Assembly: GCF_046630445.1 (NCBI RefSeq)
Contig: NC_092333.1
Location: forward strand, 3,186,001 to 3,250,000
DNA length: 64,000 bases
Source of the DNA: Rutidosis leptorrhynchoides
Taxonomy: Eukaryota; Streptophyta; Magnoliopsida; Asterales; Asteraceae
Direction: 5' to 3'
Position 1 is the first letter of the stretch. Each line of letters begins with the position of its first letter. A program made the position numbers and the translations under genes. Positions 11,801 through 20,970 of the stretch are shown piece by piece. The notes under the pieces are model-generated. The model saw only the letters and a list, made by a program, of their open reading frames with translations, did not search any database and was not told where the DNA came from.

Positions 11801-13319
11801 CTTCTTTCAACCAGTCCATACCGATTATCACATCAAAACTCCTTAACTCTACTGGTATCAAATCAATCTTAAATGTTTCGCTAACCAGTTTAATTTCTCG
11901 ATTCCGACATATATTATCTGCTGAAATTAATTTACCATTTGCTAATTCGAGTAAAAATTTACTATCCAAAGGCGTCAATGGACAACTTAATTTAGCACAA
12001 AAATCTCTACTCATATAGCTTCTATCCGCACCCGAATCAAATAAAACGTAAGCAGATTTATTGTCAATAAGAAATGTACCCGTAACAAGCTCCGGGTCTT
12101 CCTGTGCCTCTGCCGCATTAATATTGAAAACTCTTCCACGGCCTTGTCCATTCGTGTTCTCCTGGTTCGGGCAATTTCTAATAATGTGGCCCGGTTTTCC
12201 ACATTTATAACAAACTACATTGGCATAACTTGCTCCGACACTACTTGCTCCGCCATTACTCGTTCCGACACCATTTGTTCCTTTCGTTCTATTAACCCCT
12301 GGTCCGTAGACCTCACACTTCATCGCGCTATGACCATTTCTTTTACACTTGTTGCAAAATTTGGTGCAGAACCCCGAGTGATTCTTTTCACACCTTTGGC
12401 ATAGCTGCTTCTGATTGTTGTTGTTGTTGCGGTTATTATTGTTGTTGGGATGATTGTTGTAGTTGCTGTTGTTGTTGTTGTTGTTGTTGGGCCATTTGTT
12501 GTAGTTGCGATTGATGTTGCGATTGTTGGGATAATTGTTGCGATTATTGTTGTAATTGCTGTTGTTGTATTGGTGATTCTTATCACCGTTTTCCTCCCAC
12601 TTTCTTTTGACTTGCTTCACATTGGCCTCTTCAGCAGTCTGTTCTTTAATTCTTTCTTCAATTTGGTTCACGAGTTTGTGAGCCATTCTACATGCCTGTT
12701 GTATGGAGGCGGGCTCGTGTGAACTTATATCTTCTTGGATTCTTTCCGGTAATCCTTTCACAAACGCGTCGATCTTCTCTTCCTCATCTTCGAATGCTCC
12801 CGGACACAATAGGCACAATTCTGTGAATCGTCTTTCGTACGTGGTAATATCAAATCCTTGGGTTCGTAACCCTCTAAGTTCTGTCTTGAGCTTATTGACC
12901 TCGGTTCTGGGACGGTACTTCTCGTTCATCAAGTGCTTGAATGCTGACCACGGTAGTGCGTACGCATCGTCTTGTCCCACTTGCTCTAGATAGGTATTCC
13001 ACCATGTTAACGCAGAACCTGTGAAGGTATGCGTAGCGTACTTTACTTTGTCCTCTTCAGTACACTTACTTATGGCAAACACCGATTCGACCTTCTCGGT
13101 CCACCGTTTCAATCCGATCGGTCCTTCGGTTCCATCAAATTCCAAAGGTTTGCAGGCAGTGAATTCTTTGTAGGTGCATCCTACACGATTTCCTGTACTG
13201 CTAGATCCAAGGTTATTGTTGGTATGTAGCGCAGCCTGTACTGCGGCAATGTTTGAAGCTAGAAAAGTACGGAATTCCTCTTCATTCATATTCACGGTGT
13301 GTCGAGTAGTCGGTGCCAT
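8856..13319 (-). CDS. Gag-Pol polyprotein of the young chromovirus
   Basis: One long frame carries all the main parts in Ty3/gypsy order. The ATG chosen is at 13319 (MAPTTRHTV), 12 codons inside the longest open frame, because it starts the usual Gag N-terminus. Parts by residue in the long frame: capsid-like Gag about 90-230; Asn-rich linker about 260-310; zinc knuckles about 312-400, including [14 protein letters not shown]; protease with FDSGAD near 440; reverse transcriptase with CIDYREL near 678 and FIDDILIYS near 775; RNase H with [10 protein letters not shown] near 985; integrase with an HHCC zinc finger and a DRDGRF...[12 protein letters not shown] core near 1110-1300; then a C-terminal region with [12 protein letters not shown] chromodomain-like tail lies beyond, toward the 3' LTR. 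The element is treated as a fossil that looks nearly whole. Confidence 0.9.
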   Translation of the reverse strand: MAPTTRHTVNMNEEEFRTFLASNIAAVQAALHTNNNLGSSSTGNRVGCTYKEFTACKPLEFDGTEGPIGLKRWTEKVESVFAISKCTEEDKVKYATHTFTGSALTWWNTYLEQVGQDDAYALPWSAFKHLMNEKYRPRTEVNKLKTELRGLRTQGFDITTYERRFTELCLLCPGAFEDEEEKIDAFVKGLPERIQEDISSHEPASIQQACRMAHKLVNQIEERIKEQTAEEANVKQVKRKWEENGDKNHQYNNSNYNNNRNNYPNNRNINRNYNKWPNNNNNNNSNYNNHPNNNNNRNNNNNQKQLCQRCEKNHSGFCTKFCNKCKRNGHSAMKCEVYGPGVNRTKGTNGVGTSNGGASSVGASYANVVCYKCGKPGHIIRNCPNQENTNGQGRGRVFNINAAEAQEDPELVTGTFLIDNKSAYVLFDSGADRSYMSRDFCAKLSCPLTPLDSKFLLELANGKLISADNICRNREIKLVSETFKIDLIPVELRSFDVIIGMDWLKEVKAEIVCYKNAIRIIREKGKPLMVYREKGNTKLHLISNLKAQKLIRKGCYAVLAHVEKVQTEEKSINDVPVAKEFPDVFPKELPGLPPHRSVEFQIDLVPGAAPIARAPYRLAPSEMKELQSQLQELLERGFIRPSTSPWGAHVLFVKKKDGTFRLCIDYRELNKLTIKNRYPLPRIDDLFDQLQGSSVYSKIDLRSGYHQMRVKEDDIPKTAFRTRYGHYEFMVMPFGLTNAPAVFMDLMNRVCGPYLDKFVIVFIDDILIYSKNDQEHGEHLRKVLEVLRKEELYAKFSKCAFWLEEVQFLGHIVNKEGIKVDPAKIETVEKWETPKTPKHIRQFLGLAGYYRRFIQDFSRIAKPLTALTHKGKKFEWNDEQEKAFQLLKKKLTTAPILSLPEGNDDFVIYCDASKQGLGCVLMQRTKVIAYASRQLKIHEQNYTTHDLELGAVIFALKTWRHYLYGVKSIIYTDHKNLQHIFNQKQLNMRQRRWIELLNDYDFEIRYHPGKANVVADALSRKDREPIRVKSMNIMIHNNITTQIKEAQQGVLKEGNLKDEIPKGSEKHLNIREDGTRYRAERIWVPKFGDMREMVLREAHKTRYSIHPGTGKMYKDLKKHFWWPGMKADVAKYVGECLTCSKVKAEHQKPSGLLQQPEIPEWKWENITMDFITKLPRTASDFDTIWVIVDRLTKSAHFLPIREDDKMEKLAQLYLKEVISRHGIPISIISDRDGRFISRFWQTLQQALGTRLDMSTAYHPQTDGQSERTIQTLEDMLRACVIDFGNSWDRHLPLAEFSYNNSYHSSIEMAPFEVLYGRKCRSPICWSEVGDRQITGPEIIQETTEKIIQIQQRLKTAQSRQKSYADIKRKDIEFEIGEMVMLKFAPWKGVVRFGKRGKLNPRYIGPFKIIDRIGPVAYRLELPQQLAAVHNTFHVSNLKKCFAKEDLTIPLDEIQINEKLQFIEEPFEIMDREVKRLKQNKIPIVKVR

Positions 13320-13660
13320 TTCCTTCAAAATAGTTAAATGGAACAAGTTAATCATACAGAATATTAAGAGTAGTTAATAGTATTTCGTAGCATAATATGA
13401 ACTCATTTATAAAAGCTTTTTCTTCATATTAGCGTTTTATAAGTTTAAATTCGGGTAGTACTTACCCGTTAAGTTCATACTTAGTAGCTAATATACAATT
13501 CAACTACTACAATTCTATATGAAAAACTGATTATAATAATATTTCGCGTTCAAACTTTTATACAATATTTTACAAACTTACAATACCGCTTATTTTACAT
13601 AAAGCATGAAATATAGCACACAATAACTTTGATACAAGATAGTTGTGAAGATAATTCTAG

Positions 13661-14344
13661 CTAGTACACAAGTCGTTCAGCAAAGGCAATAAAGACACGT
13701 AATTCATACGTCCAGAAACAAGTCATGCATTCTGGTTTTACTAGGACTACTTCCCATCCTTGGTCTTGTGCAACATAACCGTTATGGCCGTTGATAAGAC
13801 AGCGTGTTGTAACGTCGTCAAAGGGACGAGGGTTACGTAATGTCCAACAGTCCCGTAATAATCTAAAAACCTCATTTCTTACCCCAATTACCGACTCCGT
13901 CACTTGTGGAAACGTTTTGTTTAATAGTTGTAGCCCGATGTTCTTGTTCTCACTTTGGTGAGAAGCGAACATTACTAATTCGTAAGCATAACATGCTTCT
14001 TTATGTTGCATGTTAGCCGCTTTTTCTAAATCACGAAGTCCAATATTCGGATATATTGAGTCAAAATAATTTCTTAACCCGTTGCGTAAAATAGCATTTG
14101 GGTTCCCCGCAATATATGCGTCAAAGTAAACACATCGTAACTTATGGGTTTCCCAATGTGATATCCCCCATCTTTCAAACGAAAGTCTCTTATAAACCAA
14201 GACATTCTTGGAACATTCTTCGAATGTCTTACAAACTGATCTCGCCTTAAATAGTTGTGTCGAGGAATTCTGGCCGACTCTAGACAAGATTTCATCAATC
14301 ATATCTCCGGGTAGGTCTCTTAAAATATTGGGTTGTCTATCCAT
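13661..14344 (-). CDS. F-box protein (At2g35280-like) carried inside the LTR element
   Basis: This is an intact 227-aa frame with an ATG start. Residues about 5-50 form an F-box (DLPGDMIDEILSRV...VCKTFEECSKN), the motif that binds SKP1 in SCF ubiquitin ligases. Residues 75-150 carry a Sel1/TPR-like block (GNPNAILRNGLRNYF, then LEKAANMQHKEACYAYELVM), and a C-terminal region has LLRDCWTLRNPRPF. This layout matches the plant family containing Arabidopsis At2g35280. It lies on the same strand as gag, about 340 bp upstream of it, between the primer-binding site and gag. That is not a normal place for any retrotransposon gene, so it is most simply a captured host gene. Whether it is translated, and from which RNA, cannot be told here. 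Confidence 0.8.
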   Translation of the reverse strand: MDRQPNILRDLPGDMIDEILSRVGQNSSTQLFKARSVCKTFEECSKNVLVYKRLSFERWGISHWETHKLRCVYFDAYIAGNPNAILRNGLRNYFDSIYPNIGLRDLEKAANMQHKEACYAYELVMFASHQSENKNIGLQLLNKTFPQVTESVIGVRNEVFRLLRDCWTLRNPRPFDDVTTRCLINGHNGYVAQDQGWEVVLVKPECMTCFWTYELRVFIAFAERLVY

Positions 14345-14813
14345 TTTGTGTTTTTAAACTGTAAAATAGACAAGAGTTAGATTCATAAAAAAATACTTAT
14401 TAATACAAGCAATTTTTACATATATCATAAAGCATAAGAACACTATATTACATATATTACACCACACGAATACAACTATCTTATTCCGACTCGCTCGTTT
14501 CTTCTTCTTCGGTTTTGGTTCGTTTTGCCAAGTTTCTAGGGATATATGATGTTCCCCTAATACGAGCCGTCGTTGTCCACATTAGTTTAGAAAAACCTGG
14601 TGGTTTAGAGGTTCCCGGGTCATTGTTACAACTTAAGGACTTCGGGCGTTGACGATACATATAAAGTTCATCGGGGTTGGAATTAGATTTCTCTATTTTT
14701 ATGCCCTTTCCCTTATTATTTTCTTTTGCCTTTTTAAATTCAGTTGGGGTAATTTCTATAACATCATCGGAATTCTCGTCGGAATCCGATTCATCGGAGA
14801 ATTGGTAATCCTC

Positions 14814-15095
14814 CTAATATTTTGCTTCCTTGGCGGAAACACCATTGACCATAATTAACCTTGGTCGGTTGGTTGAGGATTTTCTTTTACTTAACCGTTT
14901 TATTATTTCCCCCACCGGTTCTATTTCTTCATCCGGTTCCGATTCTTCTTCCGGTTCCGATTCTTCTTCCGGTTCCGACTCTTCTTCCGGTTCCTCTTCG
15001 GGAACTTGTGAATCAGTCCACGAATCATTCCAATTTACATTTGACTCTTCATTATTATTAGGTGAGTCAATGGGACTTGTTCTAGAGGTAGACAT
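14814..15095 (-). CDS. Acidic repeat-rich leader ORF of the LTR element
   Basis: This 93-aa frame starts with ATG about 200 bp inside the 5' LTR. It has a Ser/Asn-rich N-terminus (MSTSRTSPIDSPNNNEES), a tandem SEPEEE peptide repeat near residues 35-58 encoded by an 18-bp DNA repeat, and a basic end (KRLSKRKSS). It resembles no retrotransposon domain I know. The leader between it and the F-box frame (about 14470-14813) has the same Ser/Asp/Glu-rich and basic composition on this strand. Function unknown. It could be part of a captured transcript or an element-specific protein. Confidence 0.45.
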   Translation of the reverse strand: MSTSRTSPIDSPNNNEESNVNWNDSWTDSQVPEEEPEEESEPEEESEPEEESEPDEEIEPVGEIIKRLSKRKSSTNRPRLIMVNGVSAKEAKY

Positions 15096-15290
15096 CTATC
15101 ACATAATATCAAACGCGTTAAGAGATTAATATATCACATAATATTCACATGTTAAAAATATATAGTTTCCAACAAAATTTGTTAAGCAATCATTTTTCAA
15201 GTAAACACGGTCGAAGTCCAGACTCACTAATGCATCCTAACAAACTCGATAAGACACACTAATGAAAAATTCTGGTTCTCTAAGACCAAC

Positions 15291-15303
15291 GCTCGGATAC
15301 CAA
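15291..15303 (-). other. Primer-binding site (initiator-Met tRNA type), young chromovirus
   Basis: On the minus strand TGGTATCCGAGC starts one or two bases inside the 5' LTR. It differs by one base from TGGTATCAGAGC, the usual plant site complementary to the 3' end of initiator methionine tRNA. It fixes the element's direction as minus strand. Confidence 0.85.
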
Positions 15304-15304
15304 C

Positions 15305-18300
15305 TGAAATTTCCCGTTCTTATTGATTAAAAACGTTCCATATTAATTGATTTCGTTGCGAGGTTTTGACCTCTATATGAGACGTTTTTCAAAGACTGCA
15401 TTCATTTTTAAAAGAAACCATAACCTTTATTTCATAAATAAAGGTTTAAAAAGCTTTACGTAGATTATCAAATAATGATAATCTAAAATATCCTGTTTAC
15501 ACACGACCATTACATAATGGTTTACAATACAAATATGTTACATCGAAATCAGTTTCTTGAATGCAGTTTTTACACAATATCATACAAACATGGACTCCAA
15601 ATCTTGTCCTTATTTTAGTATGCAACAGCGGAAGCTCTTAATATTCACCTGAGAATAAACATGCTTTAAACGTCAACAAAAATGTTGGTGAGTTATAGGT
15701 TTAACCTATATATATCAAATCGTAACAATAGACCACAAGATTTCATATTTCAATACACATCCCATACATAGAGATAAAAATCATTCATATGGTGAACACC
15801 TGGTAACCGACATTAACAAGATGCATATATAAGAATATCCCCATCATTCCGGGACACCCTTCGGATATGATATAAATTTCGAAGTACTAAAGCATCCGGT
15901 ACTTTGGATGGGGTTTGTTAGGCCCAATAGATCTATCTTTAGGATTCGCGTTAATTAGGGTGTCTGTTCCCTAATTCTTAGATTACCAGACTTAATAAAA
16001 AGGGGCATATTCGATTTCGATAATTCAACCATAGAATGTAGTTTCACGTACTTGTGTCTATTTTGTAAATCATTTATAAAACCTGCATGTATTCTCATCC
16101 CAAAAATATTAGATTTTAAAAGTGGGACTATAACTCACTTTCACAGATTTTTACTTCGTCGGGAAGTAAGACTTGGCCACTGGTTGATTCACGAACCTAT
16201 AACAATACATATATATCAAAGTATGTTCAAAATATATTTACAACACTTTTAATATATTTTGATGTTTTAAGTTTATTAAGTCAGCTGTCCTCGTTAGTAA
16301 CCTACAACTAGTTGTCCACAGTTAGATGTACAGAAATAAATCGATAAATATTATCTTGAATCAATCCATGACCCAGTGTATACGTATCTCAGTATTGATC
16401 ACAACTCAAACTATATATATTTTGGAATCAACCTCAACCCTGTATAGCTAACTCCAACATTCACATATAGAGTGTCTATGGTTGTTCCGAAATATATATA
16501 GATGTGTCGACATGATAGGTCGAAACATTGTATACGTGTCTATGGTATCTCAAGATTACATAATATACAATACAAGTTGATTAAGTTATGGTTGGAATAG
16601 ATTTGTTACCAATTTTCACGTAGCTAAAATGAGAAAAATTATCCAATCTTGTTTTACCCATAACTTCTTCATTTTAAATCCGTTTTGAGTGAATCAAATT
16701 GCTATGGTTTCATATTGAACTATATTTTATGAATCTAAACAGAAAAGTATAGGTTTATAGTCGGAAAAGTAAGTTACAAGTCGTTTTTGTAAAGGTAGTC
16801 ATTTCAGTCGAAAGAATGACGTCTAGATGACCATTTTAGAAAACATACTTCCACTTTGAGTTTAATCATAATTTTTGGATATAGTTTCATGTTCATAATA
16901 AAAATCATTTTCTCAGAATAACAACTTTAAAATCAAAGTTTATCATAGTTTTTAATTAACTAACCCAAAACAGCCCGCGGTGTTACTACGACGACGTAAA
17001 TCCGGTTTTACGGTGTTTTTCGTGTTTCCAGGTTTTAAATCATTAAGTTAGCATATCATATAGATATAGAACATGTGTTTAGTTGATTTTAAAAGTCAAG
17101 TTAGAAGGATTAACTTTTGTTTGCGAACAAGTTTAGAATTAACTAAACTATGTTCTAGTGATTACAAGTTTAAACCTTCGAATAAGATAGCTTTATATGT
17201 ATGAATCGAATGATGTTATGAACATCATTACTACCTTAAGTTCCTTGGATAAACCTACTGGAAAAGAGAAAAATGGATCTAGCTTCAATGGATCCTTGGA
17301 TGGCTCGAAGTTCTTGAAGCAGAATCATGACACGAAAACAAGTTCAAGTAAGATCATCACTTGAAATAAGATTGTTATAGTTATAGAAATTGAACCAAAG
17401 TTTGAATATGATTATTACCTTGTATTAGAATGATAACCTACTGTAAGAAACAAAGATTTCTTGAGGTTGGATGATCACCTTACAAGATTGGAAGTGAGCT
17501 AGCAAACTTGAAAGTATTCTTGATTTTATGAAACTAGAACTTTTGGAATTTATGAAGAACACTTAGAACTTGAAGATAGAACTTGAGAGAGATCAATTAG
17601 ATGAAGAAAATTGAAGAATGAAAGTGTTTGTAGGTGTTTTTGGTCGTTGGTGTATGGATTAGATATAAAGGATATGTAATTTTGTTTTCATGTAAATAAG
17701 TCATGAATGATTACTCATATTTTTGTAATTTTATGAGATATTTCATGCTAGTTGCCAAATAATGGTTCCCACATGTGTTAGGTGACTCACATGGGCTGCT
17801 AAGAGCTGATCATTGGAGTGTATATACCAATAGTACATACATCTAAAAGCTGTGTATTGTACGAGTACGAATACGGGTGCATACGAGTAGAATTGTTGAT
17901 GAAACTGAACGAGGATGTAATTGTAAGCATTCTTGTTAAGTAGAAGTATTTTGATAAGTGTATTGAAGTCTTTCAAAAGTGTATAAATACATATTAAAAC
18001 ACTACATGTATATACATTTTAACTGAGTCGTTAAGTCATCGTTAGTCGTTACATGTAAGTGTTGTTTTGAAACCTTTAGGTTAACGATCTTGTTAAATGT
18101 TGTTAACCCAATGTTTATAATACCAAATGAGATTTTAAATTATTATATTATCATGATATTATCATGTATGAATATCTCTTAATATGATATATATACATTA
18201 AATGTCTTTACAACGATAATCGTTACATATATGTCTCGTTTAAAAATCATTAAGTTAGTAGTCTTGTTTTTACATATGTAGTTCATTGTTAATATACTTA

Positions 18301-18550
18301 ATGATATGTTTACTTATCATAGTATCATGTTAACTATATATATATCCATATATATGTCATCATATAGTTTTTACAAGTTTTAACGTTCGTGAATCACCGG
18401 TCAACTTGGGTGGTCAATTGTCTATATGAAACATATTTCAATTAATCAAGTCTTAACAAGTTTGATTGCTTAACATGTTGGAAACATTTAATCATGTAAA
18501 TATCAATCTCAATTAATATATATAAACATGGAAAAGTTCGGGTCACTACA
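15305..18550 (-). repeat. 5' LTR of the young chromovirus
   Basis: This is the partner of 5470-8715, of the same 3246-bp length and with about 16 substitutions. It ends at 18550 with CACTACA, followed by the GTACG target duplication (18551-18555) and then the interior of the Harbinger-type element. The promoter for the element is expected in this LTR, but no specific TATA site was assigned. Confidence 0.92.
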
Positions 18551-18750
18551 GTACGCGCCCAGCAGCTCGCCCAGGCATGCGCCCACCTGGGTGCCGATGG
18601 CAGCCATGCGCCCAGCCATTCGTCCGGTCACTCGTTCGTTTGTAACATAAATGAGGGCGGTGGAAAATAGCCGTTTAAACTCCAACGGTCCATTTTTGGG
18701 CCGTTGGAAATTACCTTTTTTTATTTATTTCTTTTTTATTTATTCAACTC

Positions 18751-18758
18751 TATATATA
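18751..18758 (+). promoter_or_regulatory. TATA box for the SANT/Myb-like ORF
   Basis: CTATATATA lies about 85 bp upstream of the ATG at 18840, on the same strand, in a pyrimidine-rich leader. Spacing suits a plant core promoter with a short 5' untranslated region. Confidence 0.5.
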
Positions 18759-18839
18759 CACACAATATCAACATTTTAAACACATACATCTCAAACATAT
18801 ATATTTATCTACATTTCTATACATTTTAAACCCAAAAAA

Positions 18840-20039
18840 ATGACTTCCAAAAAAAACCCAAATAAAGGAAAATCCAAACAACGCCCGGTAGTTCAAGATC
18901 GGGGATCAGTCGAGCAAGATATGATACAATCTTTACTTGAGTCTACGCAACAATCACCCGGTTTTTCTCAATTTGCAAATGCTAATCCTTTTGGAACAAT
19001 GTTTTCAAATATTCACCCCCAACAACAAACTCAACAATATCAACAATTCCCGAACCCGCAACAATCTCAACAAATTCCTTACTTTCCAAACCAACAATAT
19101 CACCACTACCCGAACCCGCCGAACTCACCACAATCTCAACAATATTTTAATCAACAACAATCTCAACAAACACCTTATTATCCAAGATTACGTTACGAGT
19201 CGGACGAGGAAGAAGTTCCCGAAACTCCACGCGAACCCGAACCCAAACCTGAACCCGAACCCGATCCCAAAGGGAAAAAAGTGAGGTGTCCGAAAACACC
19301 TTGGACCGACGAGGAAACGCGAATTTTAGCCGAGCGTTATGTGTATGTTTCCGAACATCCGGATGCGGGAAACGATCAAAATTTTAATTCATTTTGGGGC
19401 GAGGTGCGGAGACAATATAATTCACTCGTTTCGACTCAAAGGCGTGCGGATCAAATTAGTGGAAAATGGGCTAAAATTCAAAGGGATGTTAAACTATTTA
19501 TTAGTATTTATTCTAAGCTCGAGAAAATGTGGCAAAGTGGGGCCGCGGGGGAAGACGTTATGAACCAAGCCCGAAAAGAATTCAAACGTATGACGAAGGG
19601 CCGACTATTCGCTTTTGAGGATGCGTGGCGAGTTTTAAGGGATTGCCCGAAGTTTATAGAAGGTGAAGGTGTATGGGCTACGAATAAACGAAAACAAGCC
19701 GATGATATACCGATAAATGTTCAAACCGAGGCAAGTTCCATCCCGAACACAAGCTCGAACCCCGACCCAACCCAATTTGAAAATTTACTTAAGGATCACG
19801 ACCCAATCCGACGTCCTCCAAGTCGAGCTAAAAGTAAAAGGGATTCGTACTCATCCGATGCCGCAAGCCGTATGTCTTCCGATGAAGTTCGTTTAAAGAT
19901 AGCTCAATCGACCGAAGCTTCTCAACTAGCGGCGAGTCGAACCATGGAAAAGCTTTGTGAGGAAAGCGAGACGAGGACAATGTTAACAAGTTTGAAGCTA
20001 CTTGCCAAACCGGTATCGCGTGACTTGCCTCCCGATTAA
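18840..20039 (+). CDS. SANT/Myb-like protein of a Harbinger-type element
   Basis: This is an intact 399-aa frame with an ATG start and a TAA stop. Residues 1-40 are basic then polar. Residues 55-115 are Gln/Pro/Tyr-rich low complexity, and 118-145 are acidic with Pro-Glu repeats (EPEPKPEPEP). A trihelix/Myb-SANT-like domain spans about 152-275: TPWTDEETRILAERY, then FWGEVRRQYN, RRADQISGKWAKIQRDV, and FAFEDAWRVLRDCPKF. The tail is Ser-rich, with a helical segment near 340-390. Proteins of this type are often annotated as glutathione S-transferase T3-like or NAM-associated, and resemble the ORF1 DNA-binding partner of PIF/Ping/Pong transposons. Its position inside the TIRs at 5452 and 20457 supports the transposon reading. 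A domesticated host gene is the alternative. Confidence 0.75.
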   Translation: MTSKKNPNKGKSKQRPVVQDRGSVEQDMIQSLLESTQQSPGFSQFANANPFGTMFSNIHPQQQTQQYQQFPNPQQSQQIPYFPNQQYHHYPNPPNSPQSQQYFNQQQSQQTPYYPRLRYESDEEEVPETPREPEPKPEPEPDPKGKKVRCPKTPWTDEETRILAERYVYVSEHPDAGNDQNFNSFWGEVRRQYNSLVSTQRRADQISGKWAKIQRDVKLFISIYSKLEKMWQSGAAGEDVMNQARKEFKRMTKGRLFAFEDAWRVLRDCPKFIEGEGVWATNKRKQADDIPINVQTEASSIPNTSSNPDPTQFENLLKDHDPIRRPPSRAKSKRDSYSSDAASRMSSDEVRLKIAQSTEASQLAASRTMEKLCEESETRTMLTSLKLLAKPVSRDLPPD

Positions 20040-20460
20040 TATGAAATGATGATGAATGTTCGAGCGAAACTAAAAAAAAAAAATATGCTAAGGAGTTGGC
20101 ACGACCCGACAAAGACGACGAGTAGTTTGTTTAGTTTTCTAGTATTTTAATTTAATTTATGTCGCATTTTAATTAACGTTGTAGTGATTTAAATTTTATT
20201 TTATTTTATTTTTTTTATTATCAATGAAATTTTAGTTTTATGTTAATAAATATTTATAATTTATAATTTATAAATGAATAATTAAAATTATTTCAATTTA
20301 AAAATAAAAAATAAAAAAATTAAATAAAAAAGGGAAGGAAGGAGTGTCTTGGTTGGGAGTGTTTAGTCCTGGGGTTAGTCCTGGGAAGGAAGTGGAAAGA
20401 AAGCGCTGATGAGACGCTGATGAATAAGCTGGAGACATGTCTCCATTGGGACCTCTCTAA

Positions 20461-20970
20461 ATGCAGATTAAAAAAAAGTAGATACACACCTGAATGACCT
20501 GATTCAACTGTCTTGCATCAAAGCGTCAAGCAGTCTACTTAATAGTAGCGGTTAAATAAGCTAAACACGAGTGATTTGGCCGGGAGACAGTTTGGTTGAA
20601 CCATTTAAACCAACAAACCGTAGTGAGTAGGTGGAGTTTATTTTGCTGAATGGGTAGAAAATATTCAAAACACTTTTTGATTAATTGGTTAAAACTCTTA
20701 AAAGTGTGCATTGTTTATGTGTAAGGTATAAGCAATACGGAGTACATGATTTTGATGAACTAGCTAGTTTGGTTTTTTATAAACTATGTCAACTAGTGAT
20801 ATTAGCTACAATCGAATAAAATTATGTAACCGTACGTAAGTCGATCTAATTAAGTAATTACAGCTTCCCTAGACTACTTTTACACAAATTTCATCGTAAA
20901 CGCTAGCTACTTTTCTATATTAGTAATTACGCTACTTGATAAAAATTTCTCAATCTCAGAAAAACCAAAA
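20461..20970. other. Intergenic DNA downstream of the ARO gene
   Basis: No gene was seen. The stretch lies between the right TAA target duplication of the Harbinger-type element and the stop codon of the ARO gene, so it should include the ARO 3' untranslated region and terminator. No single polyadenylation signal stands out. Confidence 0.6.

Larger units (their letters stand above)
5470..18550 (-). mobile_element. Young Ty3/gypsy chromovirus-like LTR retrotransposon
   Basis: A 13,081-bp element reads on the minus strand. LTRs of 3246 bp lie at 5470-8715 and 15305-18550, begin and end TG...CA, and are flanked by the 5-bp duplication GTACG (5465-5469 and 18551-18555). A primer-binding site matching initiator-Met tRNA lies inside the right-hand (5') LTR, and a purine-rich tract lies inside the left-hand LTR. 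Order is 5' LTR, acidic ORF, F-box ORF, gag, protease, RT, RNase H, integrase, chromodomain-like tail, 3' LTR. The long LTRs suggest the Tekay/Del branch. About 16 differences between the LTRs (0.5%) give roughly 0.2 million years at an assumed 1.3e-8 substitutions per site per year. It looks nearly whole, with about one or two breaks in its coding part. Confidence 0.9.
5452..20457 (+). mobile_element. PIF/Harbinger-type transposon, split by an LTR element
   Basis: The left end GAGAGGTCCCAA (from 5452) and the right end TTGGGACCTCTC (to 20457) are perfect 12-bp inverted repeats. Both are flanked by TAA (5449-5451 and 20458-20460), the target site and 3-bp duplication used by PIF/Harbinger elements. 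The 13.1-kb chromovirus at 5470-18550 lies just inside the left end, with its own GTACG duplication. Without it the transposon is about 1.9 kb and contains one ORF, a SANT/Myb-like protein (18840-20039). No DDE transposase frame is present, so it would depend on another element for movement. A hairpin-prone CCAACGG...CCGTTGG pair lies at about 18682-18707. Both the TIR match and the TSD can be read directly. The family name rests on the TSD and the ORF type. Confidence 0.75.

Noticed and set aside
12450-12722. 90-aa hydrophobic frame rich in valine on the plus strand
   Set aside because: It is the opposite strand of the Asn-rich linker of Gag.
14830-15129. Ser/Gly-rich plus-strand frame
   Set aside because: It is the complement of the SEPEEE-repeat frame on the minus strand, which has the better start and context.
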